Source: Thiotrichaceae bacterium UBA4486
GTDB taxonomy: Bacteria > Pseudomonadota > Gammaproteobacteria > Eutrophobiales > Eutrophobiaceae
DNA length: 49,028 nt
Direction: 5' to 3'
NCBI GenBank assembly: GCA_002389045.1
Contig: DGNS01000013.1
Coordinates: forward strand, 106,122-155,149
How positions within the stretch are numbered: position 1 is the stretch's first letter; every line of letters starts with the position of its first letter. The notes beneath the pieces were generated by a model. The model saw only the letters and a list, made by a program, of their open reading frames with translations, was not told the DNA's origin and did not search any database. Of the stretch, positions 16,147-24,768 are shown one piece after another. Both the position numbers and the translations under genes were made by a program.

Positions 16147-18708
16147 ATGAGTGATTCCGATTTAGCGCGTTCCGTTACCCCGGTCAATATCGAAGATGAA
16201 ATGAGGCAGTCCTACATGGATTACGCCATGAGCGTAATCGTGGGACGGGCACTGCCGGATGTCCGTGATGGCCTCAAACCCGTGCATCGCCGCGTGTTGT
16301 TCGCCATGAACGTGATGGGTAACGACTACAACAAGCCCTACAAAAAGTCAGCCCGTGTCGTCGGTGATGTCATTGGTAAATACCACCCCCACGGTGATTC
16401 TGCTGTGTACGACACCATCGTGCGTATGGCCCAGCCCTTCTCCCTGCGTTATCCGTTGGTGGACGGCCAGGGCAACTTCGGTTCCGTCGATGGCGATGCG
16501 CCCGCGGCCATGCGTTATACCGAAGTGCGTATGTCGCGTCTGGCCCACGAACTCATGGAAGACATCGACAAGGAGACGGTCGATTACATTCCCAATTACG
16601 ACGGTTCCGAACACGAACCGGTGGTTCTGCCCTCGCGCATCCCGAATTTGCTGGTCAACGGTTCCAGTGGCATTGCGGTAGGTATGGCCACGAACATGCC
16701 AACGCACAACCTGACCGAAGTGATCAACGCCTGTGTCGCCATGATCGACAATCCGGATATCACCCTGGCGGAACTGATCCAGCATATCCCCGGGCCGGAT
16801 TTCCCCACCGCCGGGATCATTAACGGTTCGCGCGGCATCCACGAAGCCTACCTTACCGGCCGCGGCCGTATTTACGTTCGTGCCCGCGCCCGCATAGAGG
16901 AAGACGGCGACAAGAGCAGCATTATCGTTACCGAGTTACCCTACCAGGTGAACAAGGCACGCTTGCTGGAAAAAATTGCCGAGCTGGTCAAGGACAAGAA
17001 ACTCACCGGCATTCGCGAGCTGCGCGACGAATCGGACAAGGACGGCATGCGCATGGTCATCGAACTGCGCAAGGGTGAGTCGGGCGACATCATCCTCAAC
17101 AATCTCTACCAGCACACCCAGATGCAGTCGGTATTCGGTATCAACATGGTCGCGCTGGTTGACGGCCAGCCGCGGTTGTTGAACCTGAAGATCCTGCTGG
17201 AAGCCTTTATCAAGCACCGCCGCGAGATCGTCACCCGCAGAACGGTGTTTGATCTCAAGAAAGCCCGCGCCCGCGCCCACGTTCTCGAAGGCCTGGCCGT
17301 GGCGCTGGCCAACATCGATCCCGTGATTGAATTGATCAAGGCCTCGAAGACCCCGGCCGAGGCCAAGGCCGGCCTGCTGCAGCCGGTGTGGCAGTCCACG
17401 GTCGTCGAGCAGATGTTGCAACGTGCCGGCGCCGAGGCCTCCAAACCGGATGATCTGCCGCCCGAACTGGGCCTGATTGACGGCGGTTACCGGCTGTCCG
17501 AAATCCAGGCCCAGGCCATTCTGGATCTGAAGCTGCAGCGTCTGACCGGTCTTGAACAGGACAAGGTGCTGACCGAATACAGCGAGATCCTGGAGGCCAT
17601 CAAGGAATTGCGCGATATCCTCGCCCGCCCGGAGCGGCTCATGCAGGTGATCCGTGATGAACTGGTTTCCATCCAGCAACGCTACGGTGATGAGCGGCGT
17701 ACCGAGATTGTCGAAACCCAGGAAGATCTGTCCATCGAGGACTTGATCAACGAGGAGGACGTGGTGGTGACCCTGTCGCACGCCGGTTACGCCAAGTACC
17801 AGTCCATCGATACCTATCGCTCGCAGCGCCGCGGCGGTCGCGGCAAGTCCGCAACCAACGTCAAGGAAGAGGATTTCGTGGACAAACTCTTTATCGCCAG
17901 TACCCACGACACCATGTTGTGTTTTTCGAGTCTGGGCAAGTTGTACTGGCTCAAGGTGTACCAGTTGCCACAGGCCAGCCGCACCGCCCGCGGCAAACCC
18001 ATCATCAACCTGTTGCCGCTGGACGAGGGCGAACGCATCAGCGCCATCGTTCCCATCCGTGAATTCACCGAGGATTATTTCCTGTTCATGGCCACCGCCG
18101 ACGGCACGGTCAAGAAATGCAGCCTCAAGGATTTTTCGCGGCCGCGGCCCAGCGGTATACGCGCGATTGAACTGGTGGAAGGCAATCACCTGGTGGGCGT
18201 GGAAGTGACCGACGGTCAGCACGACGTCATGCTGTTCAGTGACGGCGGCAAGTGCGTACGTTTCAACGAGGCCGATGTGCGGCCGATGGGACGTACCGCC
18301 CGCGGTGTGCGCGGCATCCGCCTGGGAGAAGGTCAGAAAGTCATCTCCCTGCTCATTGTCGAGTCCGAGGACGTTTCCGTGCTGACCGCTACCGAACATG
18401 GTTACGGCAAACGCACGCCGATCAGTGACTATGCCCGCAAGGCGCGCGGCGGCGTTGGGGTTATCTCCATCCAGACCACGGAACGCAACGGCCGGGTGAT
18501 CGGTGCCGAGGCTGTGGACGAGGCCGACGAGATCATGCTCATCAGCAACCTCGGCACGTTGATCCGCACACCGGCGCGGGATGTGTCGACCATGGGGCGC
18601 AATACCCAGGGCGTACGCCTGGTCACGCTGGCCGAAGGCGAATTGTTGAGCAATATTGAACGTATCGTCGAAGACAGCGAAGAGGAGGAGGAAGAACCTT
18701 CTGTCTGA
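16147..18708 (+). CDS. gyrA: DNA gyrase subunit A
   Basis: The breakage-reunion subunit of gyrase, 853 residues. The catalytic tyrosine is Y124 in AAMRYTEVRM. The quinolone-resistance-determining segment reads HPHGDSAVYDT, so S85 and D89 (S83 and D87 in E. coli numbering) are the susceptible-type residues. The GyrA box QRRGGRG is at 560-566, followed by the beta-pinwheel domain and an acidic tail of Glu residues. The upstream gap (15993-16146) is AT-rich and probably carries the promoter. The 3' end, with its GAGGAGGAGG tract, runs into serC, so gyrA leads the serC-pheA-hisC-tyrA-aroA-cmk-rpsA gene string. Confidence 0.98.
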   Translation: MSDSDLARSVTPVNIEDEMRQSYMDYAMSVIVGRALPDVRDGLKPVHRRVLFAMNVMGNDYNKPYKKSARVVGDVIGKYHPHGDSAVYDTIVRMAQPFSLRYPLVDGQGNFGSVDGDAPAAMRYTEVRMSRLAHELMEDIDKETVDYIPNYDGSEHEPVVLPSRIPNLLVNGSSGIAVGMATNMPTHNLTEVINACVAMIDNPDITLAELIQHIPGPDFPTAGIINGSRGIHEAYLTGRGRIYVRARARIEEDGDKSSIIVTELPYQVNKARLLEKIAELVKDKKLTGIRELRDESDKDGMRMVIELRKGESGDIILNNLYQHTQMQSVFGINMVALVDGQPRLLNLKILLEAFIKHRREIVTRRTVFDLKKARARAHVLEGLAVALANIDPVIELIKASKTPAEAKAGLLQPVWQSTVVEQMLQRAGAEASKPDDLPPELGLIDGGYRLSEIQAQAILDLKLQRLTGLEQDKVLTEYSEILEAIKELRDILARPERLMQVIRDELVSIQQRYGDERRTEIVETQEDLSIEDLINEEDVVVTLSHAGYAKYQSIDTYRSQRRGGRGKSATNVKEEDFVDKLFIASTHDTMLCFSSLGKLYWLKVYQLPQASRTARGKPIINLLPLDEGERISAIVPIREFTEDYFLFMATADGTVKKCSLKDFSRPRPSGIRAIELVEGNHLVGVEVTDGQHDVMLFSDGGKCVRFNEADVRPMGRTARGVRGIRLGEGQKVISLLIVESEDVSVLTATEHGYGKRTPISDYARKARGGVGVISIQTTERNGRVIGAEAVDEADEIMLISNLGTLIRTPARDVSTMGRNTQGVRLVTLAEGELLSNIERIVEDSEEEEEEPSV

Positions 18709-18724
18709 TCCGCTGACCCCGGCA

Positions 18725-19810
18725 GTGGACGGTCCGCCGTATTATTTTGCGGCCGGACCCGCGGTTCTGCCCCGGTCGGTAAAACTCCGGATCCGCGATG
18801 AACTGCTGGACTACGGCAACACCGGCGTGTCCATTCTTGAACTCGGGCACCGCAGCGATGCCTTCCTCGAAATCGTTGACCGCTCCTGTTCCCGCCTGCG
18901 CGCCCTGCTCGAAATTCCCGACGATTACAGTGTGCTGTTGCTTCCCGCCGGCGCCCGCGCCCAGTTTTCCATGATCCCCTTGAACCTGGCCGGTCCGGAA
19001 ACAGCAGTGGATTTCGTGCTTACCGGTTACTGGTCACGCCAGGCCATGAACGAGGCTGCACGCTATTGCCCGGTCAACGTGGCCGCGAGCAGCGAGGCGG
19101 ACGATTTCAACAGCATTCCCTCAGCCGACAGCTGGAAGCTGGATGACAATGCCGGTTATGTCTACCTCACCGCCAACGAAACCATCAAGGGCGTCGAGTT
19201 TCACGCGCTGCCGGACGGCATACGCCGGCCCCTGGTTTGTGATATGACCTCCAGTATTCTGACCACACCGGTGGATGTCTCACGTTACGGACTCATCTTC
19301 GCCGCATCACAAAAGAACCTCGGCACAGCCGGACTCTGCCTGGTGATCGTGCACCGGGATCTCCTCGGCCGGGCGCGGCCGGAAACACCGGTCCTGTTCA
19401 ACTACGCCAGGCAGGACGAAATGAATTCATTAATGAACACACCGCCGGTGGTGAGCTGGTACGTGATGGACCGGGTGCTTGATTGGCTGCAACAACAGGG
19501 TGGGCCCGCCGCCATGGCGGCCATGCATGAAGAGCGATCGGCGCGGTTGTATCGCTGCATTGATGACTCCGGTCTTTTCGGTAACCGTATCGCCGTGAAT
19601 TGCCGTTCGCGTGTGAATATCACCTTTGAACTTCACCAGACGGCACTGCGTGATACGTTTATCCAGGCGTCCCGCGCGGCGGGTTTACTGGCCCTGGAAG
19701 GCCATAAAAGCGCCGGTGATTTCCGCGCCAGCCTGTATAATGCCATGCCGACGGCGGGTGTCGATGCCTTGATCGATTTTCTCCGCGACTTCGAGACCCG
19801 CCATGGCTGA
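18725..19810 (+). CDS. serC: Phosphoserine aminotransferase
   Basis: SerC makes 3-phosphoserine from 3-phosphohydroxypyruvate, and the equivalent step in pyridoxal phosphate synthesis. Motifs are YYFAAGPAVLP at the N-terminus, GVSILELGHRS with the substrate-binding HR, and the PLP lysine K197 in AASQKNLGTAG. No ATG is available. I chose the GTG at 18725 because it gives 361 residues and puts FAAGP where E. coli SerC (362 aa) has it. A CTG at 18701 has a far better upstream GGAGG but may only use the gyrA acidic-tail codons. A TTG at 18656 would overlap gyrA by 53 nt. It sits directly after gyrA in the supraoperon. Confidence 0.93.
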   Translation: MDGPPYYFAAGPAVLPRSVKLRIRDELLDYGNTGVSILELGHRSDAFLEIVDRSCSRLRALLEIPDDYSVLLLPAGARAQFSMIPLNLAGPETAVDFVLTGYWSRQAMNEAARYCPVNVAASSEADDFNSIPSADSWKLDDNAGYVYLTANETIKGVEFHALPDGIRRPLVCDMTSSILTTPVDVSRYGLIFAASQKNLGTAGLCLVIVHRDLLGRARPETPVLFNYARQDEMNSLMNTPPVVSWYVMDRVLDWLQQQGGPAAMAAMHEERSARLYRCIDDSGLFGNRIAVNCRSRVNITFELHQTALRDTFIQASRAAGLLALEGHKSAGDFRASLYNAMPTAGVDALIDFLRDFETRHG

Positions 19811-19933
19811 CAACGCGGCCATCGAAACGGCCCGTGATATTGAAAAATACATGCGGATTTCCCACGGCCTCTGGTTTAATCGTCGTTTGCCTTTATACTT
19901 TGCCTTTAGTAAACCAACAATCACAAGATACTC

Positions 19934-21019
19934 ATGGGGAACGAACCGTCACTGGAAGAACTGCGTGCGGCCATCGATGCACTGGATGACAGTATTCTCG
20001 ATTTGATTTTGCAGCGGGCCGAAAAGGCCAGCCAGGTGGTCAAGGCCAAGAACATCGATCCGGAACAGCAGGACTGTTATCGCCCGGCGCGCGAAGCACA
20101 GATACTGCGGCGCCTGATCGACAAAAACGCCGGTTTGCTCAGCGATGAAAATATCGCCTGTATATTTCGCGAAATCATGTCGGCCTGCCTGGCCCTGCAA
20201 CAGCAGTTGCGTATTGCTTATCTCGGGCCGGCCGGAACATTTACCCAGACCGCTGCCCTCAAGCACTTCGGCCATGCCGTCAAAACCGGGGCTTTCGGCA
20301 GCATCGACCAGGTGTTTCGCGAAGTGGAATCGGGCGCCAGTCATTATGGCGTGGTGCCCATTGAGAATTCCATCGAGGGTGTAGTCAACCATACCCTGGA
20401 CATGCTGATGAATTGCAGTCTCAGTATCTGTGGTGAAGTGGAATTGCGTATTCACCATCATCTGCTGAGTCAGGCCGAAAGCATGGACAAGGTGAGCCGC
20501 ATCTACGCCCATGAGCAATCCTTCGCGCAGTGCCGATCCTGGCTGGACAGTCATGTACAGACGGCCGAGCGTATTGCCGTCAGCAGCAATGCCGAGGGCG
20601 CACGGCGGGCGACGGAAGACAATGCCGCGGCCGCCATCGCCGGTGACGCGGCGATGGAACAGTACAGGCTGGCAAAACTCGCGGGTAACATCGAGGACGA
20701 ACCGGACAATACCACGCGATTTCTGATCATCGGCCGCCAGCCGGCTTCGGCCAGTGGTAACGACAAGACTTCACTGCTGTTTGCCACGGACAACAAGCCA
20801 GGCGCCCTGCACCGGTTGTTATCCTGTTTCGCCGATAACAATGTCAGCATGACCCGTATCGAGTCACGACCCTCTCGCCGGGGCATGTGGGACTATGTGT
20901 TTTTTGTCGACGTCGAGGGCCACATCGAGGACGAACGGGTACGAAAGTCGGTCCGGGATCTGGAAGAACACGCCTCGATGGTCAAGTTGCTGGGTTCTTA
21001 TCCCAGGGCGGTACTATAG
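19934..21019 (+). CDS. pheA: Bifunctional chorismate mutase / prephenate dehydratase
   Basis: The first two steps to phenylalanine. The 361-residue protein has an AroQ chorismate mutase domain (about 1-90: LEELRAAIDALDDSILDLIL, then REAQILRRL), a prephenate dehydratase domain (about 94-275: IAYLGPAGTFTQTAAL, VPIENSIEGVVNHTLD, and NTTRFLIIG with the catalytic Thr) and a C-terminal ACT domain (about 283-361) with IESRPSRRGMWDYVFF, the site of phenylalanine feedback control. Between serC and this gene, 19811-19933 is a short gap with no convincing gene. The TAG stop is followed at once by a 7-bp tandem repeat array. Confidence 0.97.
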   Translation: MGNEPSLEELRAAIDALDDSILDLILQRAEKASQVVKAKNIDPEQQDCYRPAREAQILRRLIDKNAGLLSDENIACIFREIMSACLALQQQLRIAYLGPAGTFTQTAALKHFGHAVKTGAFGSIDQVFREVESGASHYGVVPIENSIEGVVNHTLDMLMNCSLSICGEVELRIHHHLLSQAESMDKVSRIYAHEQSFAQCRSWLDSHVQTAERIAVSSNAEGARRATEDNAAAAIAGDAAMEQYRLAKLAGNIEDEPDNTTRFLIIGRQPASASGNDKTSLLFATDNKPGALHRLLSCFADNNVSMTRIESRPSRRGMWDYVFFVDVEGHIEDERVRKSVRDLEEHASMVKLLGSYPRAVL

Positions 21020-21103
21020 TGACTGGTGACTGGTGACTGGTGACTGGTGACTGGTGACTGGTGACTGGTGATTGGTGAATGGTGAATGGTGAATGGTGAT
21101 TAG
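21020..21103 (+). repeat. 7-bp tandem repeat array (TGACTGG type), 12 units
   Basis: Starting on the base after the pheA stop, seven perfect TGACTGG units are followed by TGATTGG, three TGAATGG and TGATTAG, 84 nt in all. Related arrays occur after hisC, csiV and mcl. The array lies inside the serC-pheA-hisC transcription unit. No protein-coding role is likely, because it lies outside the genes. Confidence 0.95.
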
Positions 21104-21183
21104 TGAGCCTGTGTTAAACACTGATTTTATTATCAACACTCAAATGCAAATGTATTCAATACGAATATAAAATGGATATGTAT

Positions 21184-21218
21184 CCAATCACCAATCACTA
21201 TTCACCATTCACTATCCC
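21184..21218 (+). repeat. Inverted heptamer array before hisC
   Basis: Units CCAATCA, CCAATCA, CTATTCA, CCATTCA and CTATCCC in register. These are reverse complements of the TGATTGG/TGAATGG/TGAATAG units found just after pheA. With 21069-21103 they could fold into a long imperfect hairpin around an AT-rich 80-nt centre that has no gene. Confidence 0.85.
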
Positions 21219-21227
21219 CGGATTTTC

Positions 21228-22328
21228 ATGAGTTGCGATCTTCTTACACTTGCCACCCCCGGTGTTGCCGGCCTGCAACCCTACCAGCCCGGCAAGCCTG
21301 TCGAGGAACTGGAACGGGAACTGGGCATATCCAACATCATCAAGCTGGCCTCGAACGAGAACCCGCTGGGGGTGAGTAGCGCCGTACGTCAGGCGGTGCA
21401 TGCTTTCAATGACTATGGCCGTTATCCTGATGGTAACGCCTTTACACTGAAAGCCATGCTCGCCGAAAAACACGGTGTGACGGCTGATCGTATCACCGTG
21501 GGCAACGGTTCCAACGATGTGCTCGAACTGATTGCACGCGCCACGGTGACCCGGGAGCACGAGATCATTTACTCCGATCATGCCTTCGCCGTCTACGCCC
21601 TGGTTACCCAGGCGTTGGGTGCCAACGCAAAAGTCACAGCGGCGGTTAACTGGGGGCATGATCTGGTGGCCATGCAGGCGGCTGTTTCCGATAACACCCG
21701 TATTATTTTTATCGCCAATCCGAACAACCCGACCGGTACCTGGCTGAGTCATGATGAGATGGTCGCGTTCATGCGGACGGTACCGGATCATGTCATCGTC
21801 GTTCTGGATGAGGCGTATTATGAATACGCCAGCGCTGATGATTACCCGGATTCTGCGGCGCTGATGCAGAAACACGACAATCTGATGGTGACACGGACAT
21901 TCTCGAAGGCATACGGACTGGCCAGCCTGCGCATCGGTTACGCCATTTCCAGTCCGGCGCTCGCCGATCTGATGAACCGGGTACGTCAACCGTTCAATGT
22001 CAACAGTCTGGCCATGATTGCGGCACAGGCGGCATTAGGTGATGAACGCTTTCTGGCCGAGAGTATTGCGGTCAATGCGGCGGGTATGCAGCAACTGATC
22101 GCAGGACTGGACGACATGGGGCTGCATTTTATTCCCTCGCGCGGCAATTTTATCGCTGTCAATCTGCAGCAACCCGGCGCCGTGGTGTATCAAAAACTGT
22201 TGCATGAAGGCGTGATCGTCCGTCCCGTCGACAACTACGGCATGCCGGACTGCCTGCGCGTGAGTATTGGCCTTGAAGATGAGAATGCGCGTTTTTTGCT
22301 GGCGCTGGCCAAGGTGCTTGACAGATAA
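21228..22328 (+). CDS. hisC: Histidinol-phosphate aminotransferase (possibly also aromatic)
   Basis: A class I PLP aminotransferase of 366 residues. KLASNENPLGVSSAV near 36-50, IIFIANPNNPTGTWL near 160-175, and the PLP lysine K227 in TFSKAYGLASLRIGYA identify it as HisC. It transfers an amino group from glutamate to imidazole-acetol phosphate in histidine synthesis. In this supraoperon the copy between pheA and tyrA (called hisHb in pseudomonads) is known to accept aromatic keto acids, so it may finish phenylalanine or tyrosine synthesis too (inference). It starts at the ATG 10 nt after the inverted heptamer array, without a clear ribosome binding site. The stop codon lies within the first unit of the next heptamer array. 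Confidence 0.94.
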   Translation: MSCDLLTLATPGVAGLQPYQPGKPVEELERELGISNIIKLASNENPLGVSSAVRQAVHAFNDYGRYPDGNAFTLKAMLAEKHGVTADRITVGNGSNDVLELIARATVTREHEIIYSDHAFAVYALVTQALGANAKVTAAVNWGHDLVAMQAAVSDNTRIIFIANPNNPTGTWLSHDEMVAFMRTVPDHVIVVLDEAYYEYASADDYPDSAALMQKHDNLMVTRTFSKAYGLASLRIGYAISSPALADLMNRVRQPFNVNSLAMIAAQAALGDERFLAESIAVNAAGMQQLIAGLDDMGLHFIPSRGNFIAVNLQQPGAVVYQKLLHEGVIVRPVDNYGMPDCLRVSIGLEDENARFLLALAKVLDR

Positions 22329-22383
22329 CAGATAACAGACGACAGACGACAGACTACAGACGACAGACGACAGACTACAGATA
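22321..22383 (+). repeat. 7-bp tandem repeat array (ACAGAYN type), nine units
   Basis: Nine units in register from 22321: ACAGATA twice, then ACAGACG, ACAGACG, ACAGACT, ACAGACG, ACAGACG, ACAGACT and ACAGATA. The first unit supplies the last bases of hisC, including its TAA stop. A short third type (TTGAACA, TTGAACT, TCAAACT) follows at 22387-22407. Confidence 0.93.
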
Positions 22384-22428
22384 ACCTTGAACATTGAACT
22401 TCAAACTCTTATTGAGAACGGTGTATCG

Positions 22429-22500
22429 TGATTGGTGATTGGTGATTGGTGAATTGCTGAACCCCGGTACAACTATTCACCACTCACTATTCACGAATCA
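22429..22500 (+). repeat. Facing heptamer arrays, TGATTGG and its inverse
   Basis: TGATTGG three times and TGAATTG (22429-22456), then a 16-nt centre, then CTATTCA, CCACTCA, CTATTCA and CGAATCA (22473-22500), which are inverse-type units. The layout repeats the pair seen between pheA and hisC and could fold back on itself. Confidence 0.88.
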
Positions 22501-22521
22501 CAAGCATTCGATCCCTGAAAT

Positions 22522-22584
22522 TCGAACATCGAACATAGAACCTTGAACTCCGAACCTTGAACATAGAACCTCTAACCATTAACA
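22522..22584 (+). repeat. 7-bp tandem repeat array (TNGAACN type) running into tyrA
   Basis: Nine units in register: TCGAACA, TCGAACA, TAGAACC, TTGAACT, CCGAACC, TTGAACA, TAGAACC, TCTAACC and ATTAACA. The sixth unit contains the TTG used as the tyrA start, so the array encodes the first residues of the annotated TyrA. Confidence 0.9.
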
Positions 22585-23456
22585 AGCTGACAATCATCGG
22601 TGTCGGCCTCATCGGCGGCTCGCTGGCGCGGGCGCTGAAGGCGAAGAACCTGTGCCGTCATGTCACCGGTTGCAGCCGCAACGAGGATAATCTGAAAAAA
22701 GCAGTCGAGCTGGGCGTCATTGACAGTTATTCCACGGATCCGGCCGCCGCCGTGACGGATGCGGATCTCGTCTTGCTGGCTTCGCCGGTGAGTACCTACG
22801 GCGGAATTTTCAAAGCCATACAACCGGCGCTGGGTGCAAAGACCATTATCACCGATGCCGGCAGCAGCAAGGGCAGCGTGGTCGAGGCGGCAAAAGCATC
22901 GCTCGGTGACGCCTTGCCCCGGTTCGTGCCCGGGCATCCCATTGCCGGTACGGAGCAGAGCGGTGTCGAAGCCTCGTTTGCCGGGTTGTTTCAATCACAT
23001 CGGGTGATCCTGACCCCGTTGCTGGAAACCGACGCCGCGGCAACACGGGTGGTATCGGATATGTGGCGAGCCACCGGCGCGGAAGTGATATTAATGAATC
23101 CCGAACACCACGACAGTGTGCTTGCGGCGACCAGCCATTTACCGCATTTGCTCGCCTTTGCGTTGGTCGATTGCCTGGCCAGGAAGGAAGAACGCGAGGA
23201 AATCTTCCGCTACGCCGCCGGCGGTTTTGCGGATTTTACCCGTATCGCTTCCAGCAGCCCGGAAATGTGGCATGACATCTGTTTTGCCAACCGTGAACAT
23301 CTGCTCAAGGTGTTGCTGGAGTTCGATGCCCATCTCCGCGACATCGAGGCCGCGATCCGGGACGGGGACAGCGACAAGTTGCTGGCGATTTTTACCCGCG
23401 CCAAGTCGGCGCGGGACCGCTTTACCGATTTGCGCAAGTTGCCCGCGAATGACTGA
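22557..23456 (+). CDS. tyrA: Prephenate dehydrogenase (TyrA type)
   Basis: A 299-residue NAD(P)-dependent dehydrogenase of the tyrosine branch (prephenate, possibly arogenate or cyclohexadienyl). The Rossmann motif GVGLIGGS is at residues 15-22, DAGSSKG near 100 and the catalytic-region FVPGHPIAGTEQSG near 122-135. In pseudomonads tyrA is fused to aroA; here they are separate and overlap by 8 nt. The start is odd: the only usual codon in frame is the TTG at 22557, inside a heptamer repeat, with no ribosome binding site. Residues 2-9 are repeat-encoded, and the conserved protein begins around residue 10. A rare start (ATT at 22578 or CTG at 22587) is an alternative. Confidence 0.92.
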   Translation: MNIEPLTINKLTIIGVGLIGGSLARALKAKNLCRHVTGCSRNEDNLKKAVELGVIDSYSTDPAAAVTDADLVLLASPVSTYGGIFKAIQPALGAKTIITDAGSSKGSVVEAAKASLGDALPRFVPGHPIAGTEQSGVEASFAGLFQSHRVILTPLLETDAAATRVVSDMWRATGAEVILMNPEHHDSVLAATSHLPHLLAFALVDCLARKEEREEIFRYAAGGFADFTRIASSSPEMWHDICFANREHLLKVLLEFDAHLRDIEAAIRDGDSDKLLAIFTRAKSARDRFTDLRKLPAND

Positions 23457-24768
23457 CGCGAATGTGATCTTTCATGTCGAGCCGGGCGGCTCGTTACGGG
23501 GTATGGTGCATGTTCCCGGCGATAAATCCATCTCCCACCGGGCGCTGATGCTGGCCGCTATCGCTGATGGCGATTCACACCTGAGCGGATTTTTGCCCGG
23601 CGAAGATACCCTGGCCACGCAGCGGGCACTGGCGTCTATGTCGGTGGCATTTGAACCTGCATCGGCAACGGAACTGGTTGTAAAAGGGGTCGGCATGCAC
23701 GGTCTGAAAAATCCGGGAACGCCGCTGGATATGGGCAACTCGGGTACCTCGACGCGGCTTCTGGCCGGACTGCTGGCCGGGGCCGGGGTTGACTGTGAAA
23801 TCATCGGCGACGCTTCATTGATGCGCCGTCCCATGGGTCGGGTGATCGAGCCCTTGCGTGAAATGGGCGCGGATATCAGCGGCAGCGAGGATCAAACCTT
23901 GCCCCTGCACATCCGCCCGTCTGCGCGACTCTCGGGGATCCGCTACCGGATGCCGGTGGCCAGTGCGCAGTTAAAGTCCTGCCTGTTACTGGCCGGGCTC
24001 TATGCCGACGGCAAGAGCTGTCTTCAGCAACCGGCGCCCAGCCGCGATCACACTGAACGCATGCTGGCCGCGTTTGGTGTCGACATACACATTAATAATA
24101 ACGAGATTTGCATCGAGCCGGCTGCCCGCCTGCGAGCCACGGATGTATCCATTCCGGCCGATATTTCCTCGGCGGCATTTTTTATGGTCGGTGCGCTGAT
24201 CGCTCCCGGTTCCGATATTATCCTGCCCGGTGTCGGAATCAACCCGACGCGCAGCGCTGTCATCGATATACTCCGGCAAATGGGCGGTCGAATTACCTTA
24301 AACAGTGAACGCAGTGAGGGCGGAGAACCGGTGGCGGACATCCGCGTTGAGACCAGTGATTTGCACGGTATCGATATTCCCCGGCACCTGGTGCCCATCG
24401 CTATAGACGAGTTTCCGGCCATACTTGTCGCGGCGGGCGTCGCGGACGGCGTCACCCGCCTCGGCGGCGCCGAAGAACTCCGGGTCAAGGAGAGCGATCG
24501 CATCGCCGCCATGAGCGCGGGGCTGGACCGGCTCGGCATTCAGGTCGAGCCACGGGCGGACGGCATGCAAGTACAGGGCGGTATCTTCAGTGGCGGCCGC
24601 ATCGACAGCCACGGTGATCACCGCATCGCCATGGCTTTTGCCATGGCCGGACTGGCCGCGAAGGGCCGTATTCAAATTGAGGATTGCGCCAATGTCGCCA
24701 CCTCGTTTCCCGGTTTTATGGATATCGCACGCCAGGCCGGGCTGCAAATCAGCGCTGAGCGGTCATGA
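23449..24768 (+). CDS. aroA: EPSP synthase (3-phosphoshikimate 1-carboxyvinyltransferase)
   Basis: AroA joins shikimate-3-phosphate and phosphoenolpyruvate to EPSP in the shikimate pathway. The 439-residue protein shows PGDKSISHRAL (23-33), GNSGTSTRLLAG near 89-100, SAQLKSCLLLAGLYADG near 167, SRDHTERM, GINPTRSAV and LRVKESDRIAAM. GDKS, SAQ-x-K, R-x-H-x-E and N-x-TR together are the pattern of the class II enzymes. The ATG at 23449 overlaps the tyrA stop by 8 nt. The frame stays open 111 codons further upstream through tyrA, but that part has no family similarity. The stop overlaps the cmk start (ATGA). Confidence 0.97.
   Translation: MTDANVIFHVEPGGSLRGMVHVPGDKSISHRALMLAAIADGDSHLSGFLPGEDTLATQRALASMSVAFEPASATELVVKGVGMHGLKNPGTPLDMGNSGTSTRLLAGLLAGAGVDCEIIGDASLMRRPMGRVIEPLREMGADISGSEDQTLPLHIRPSARLSGIRYRMPVASAQLKSCLLLAGLYADGKSCLQQPAPSRDHTERMLAAFGVDIHINNNEICIEPAARLRATDVSIPADISSAAFFMVGALIAPGSDIILPGVGINPTRSAVIDILRQMGGRITLNSERSEGGEPVADIRVETSDLHGIDIPRHLVPIAIDEFPAILVAAGVADGVTRLGGAEELRVKESDRIAAMSAGLDRLGIQVEPRADGMQVQGGIFSGGRIDSHGDHRIAMAFAMAGLAAKGRIQIEDCANVATSFPGFMDIARQAGLQISAERS

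Noticed and set aside
16240..16420. Quinolone-resistance substitution in gyrA
   Set aside because: The segment carries the susceptible-type Ser and Asp, so there is no sign of resistance.
16936..18399. Long minus-strand open frame (487 codons)
   Set aside because: Antisense to gyrA, whose protein is unmistakable; composition is typical of an antisense shadow.
19803..20006. Short frame starting MADNAAIETARDIEKY after serC
   Set aside because: Starts inside the serC stop region and continues over pheA in another frame; no ribosome binding site or family.
23116..23448. 111-codon upstream extension of aroA
   Set aside because: It runs through tyrA in another frame and is not EPSP-synthase-like; aroA begins at the ATG 23449.
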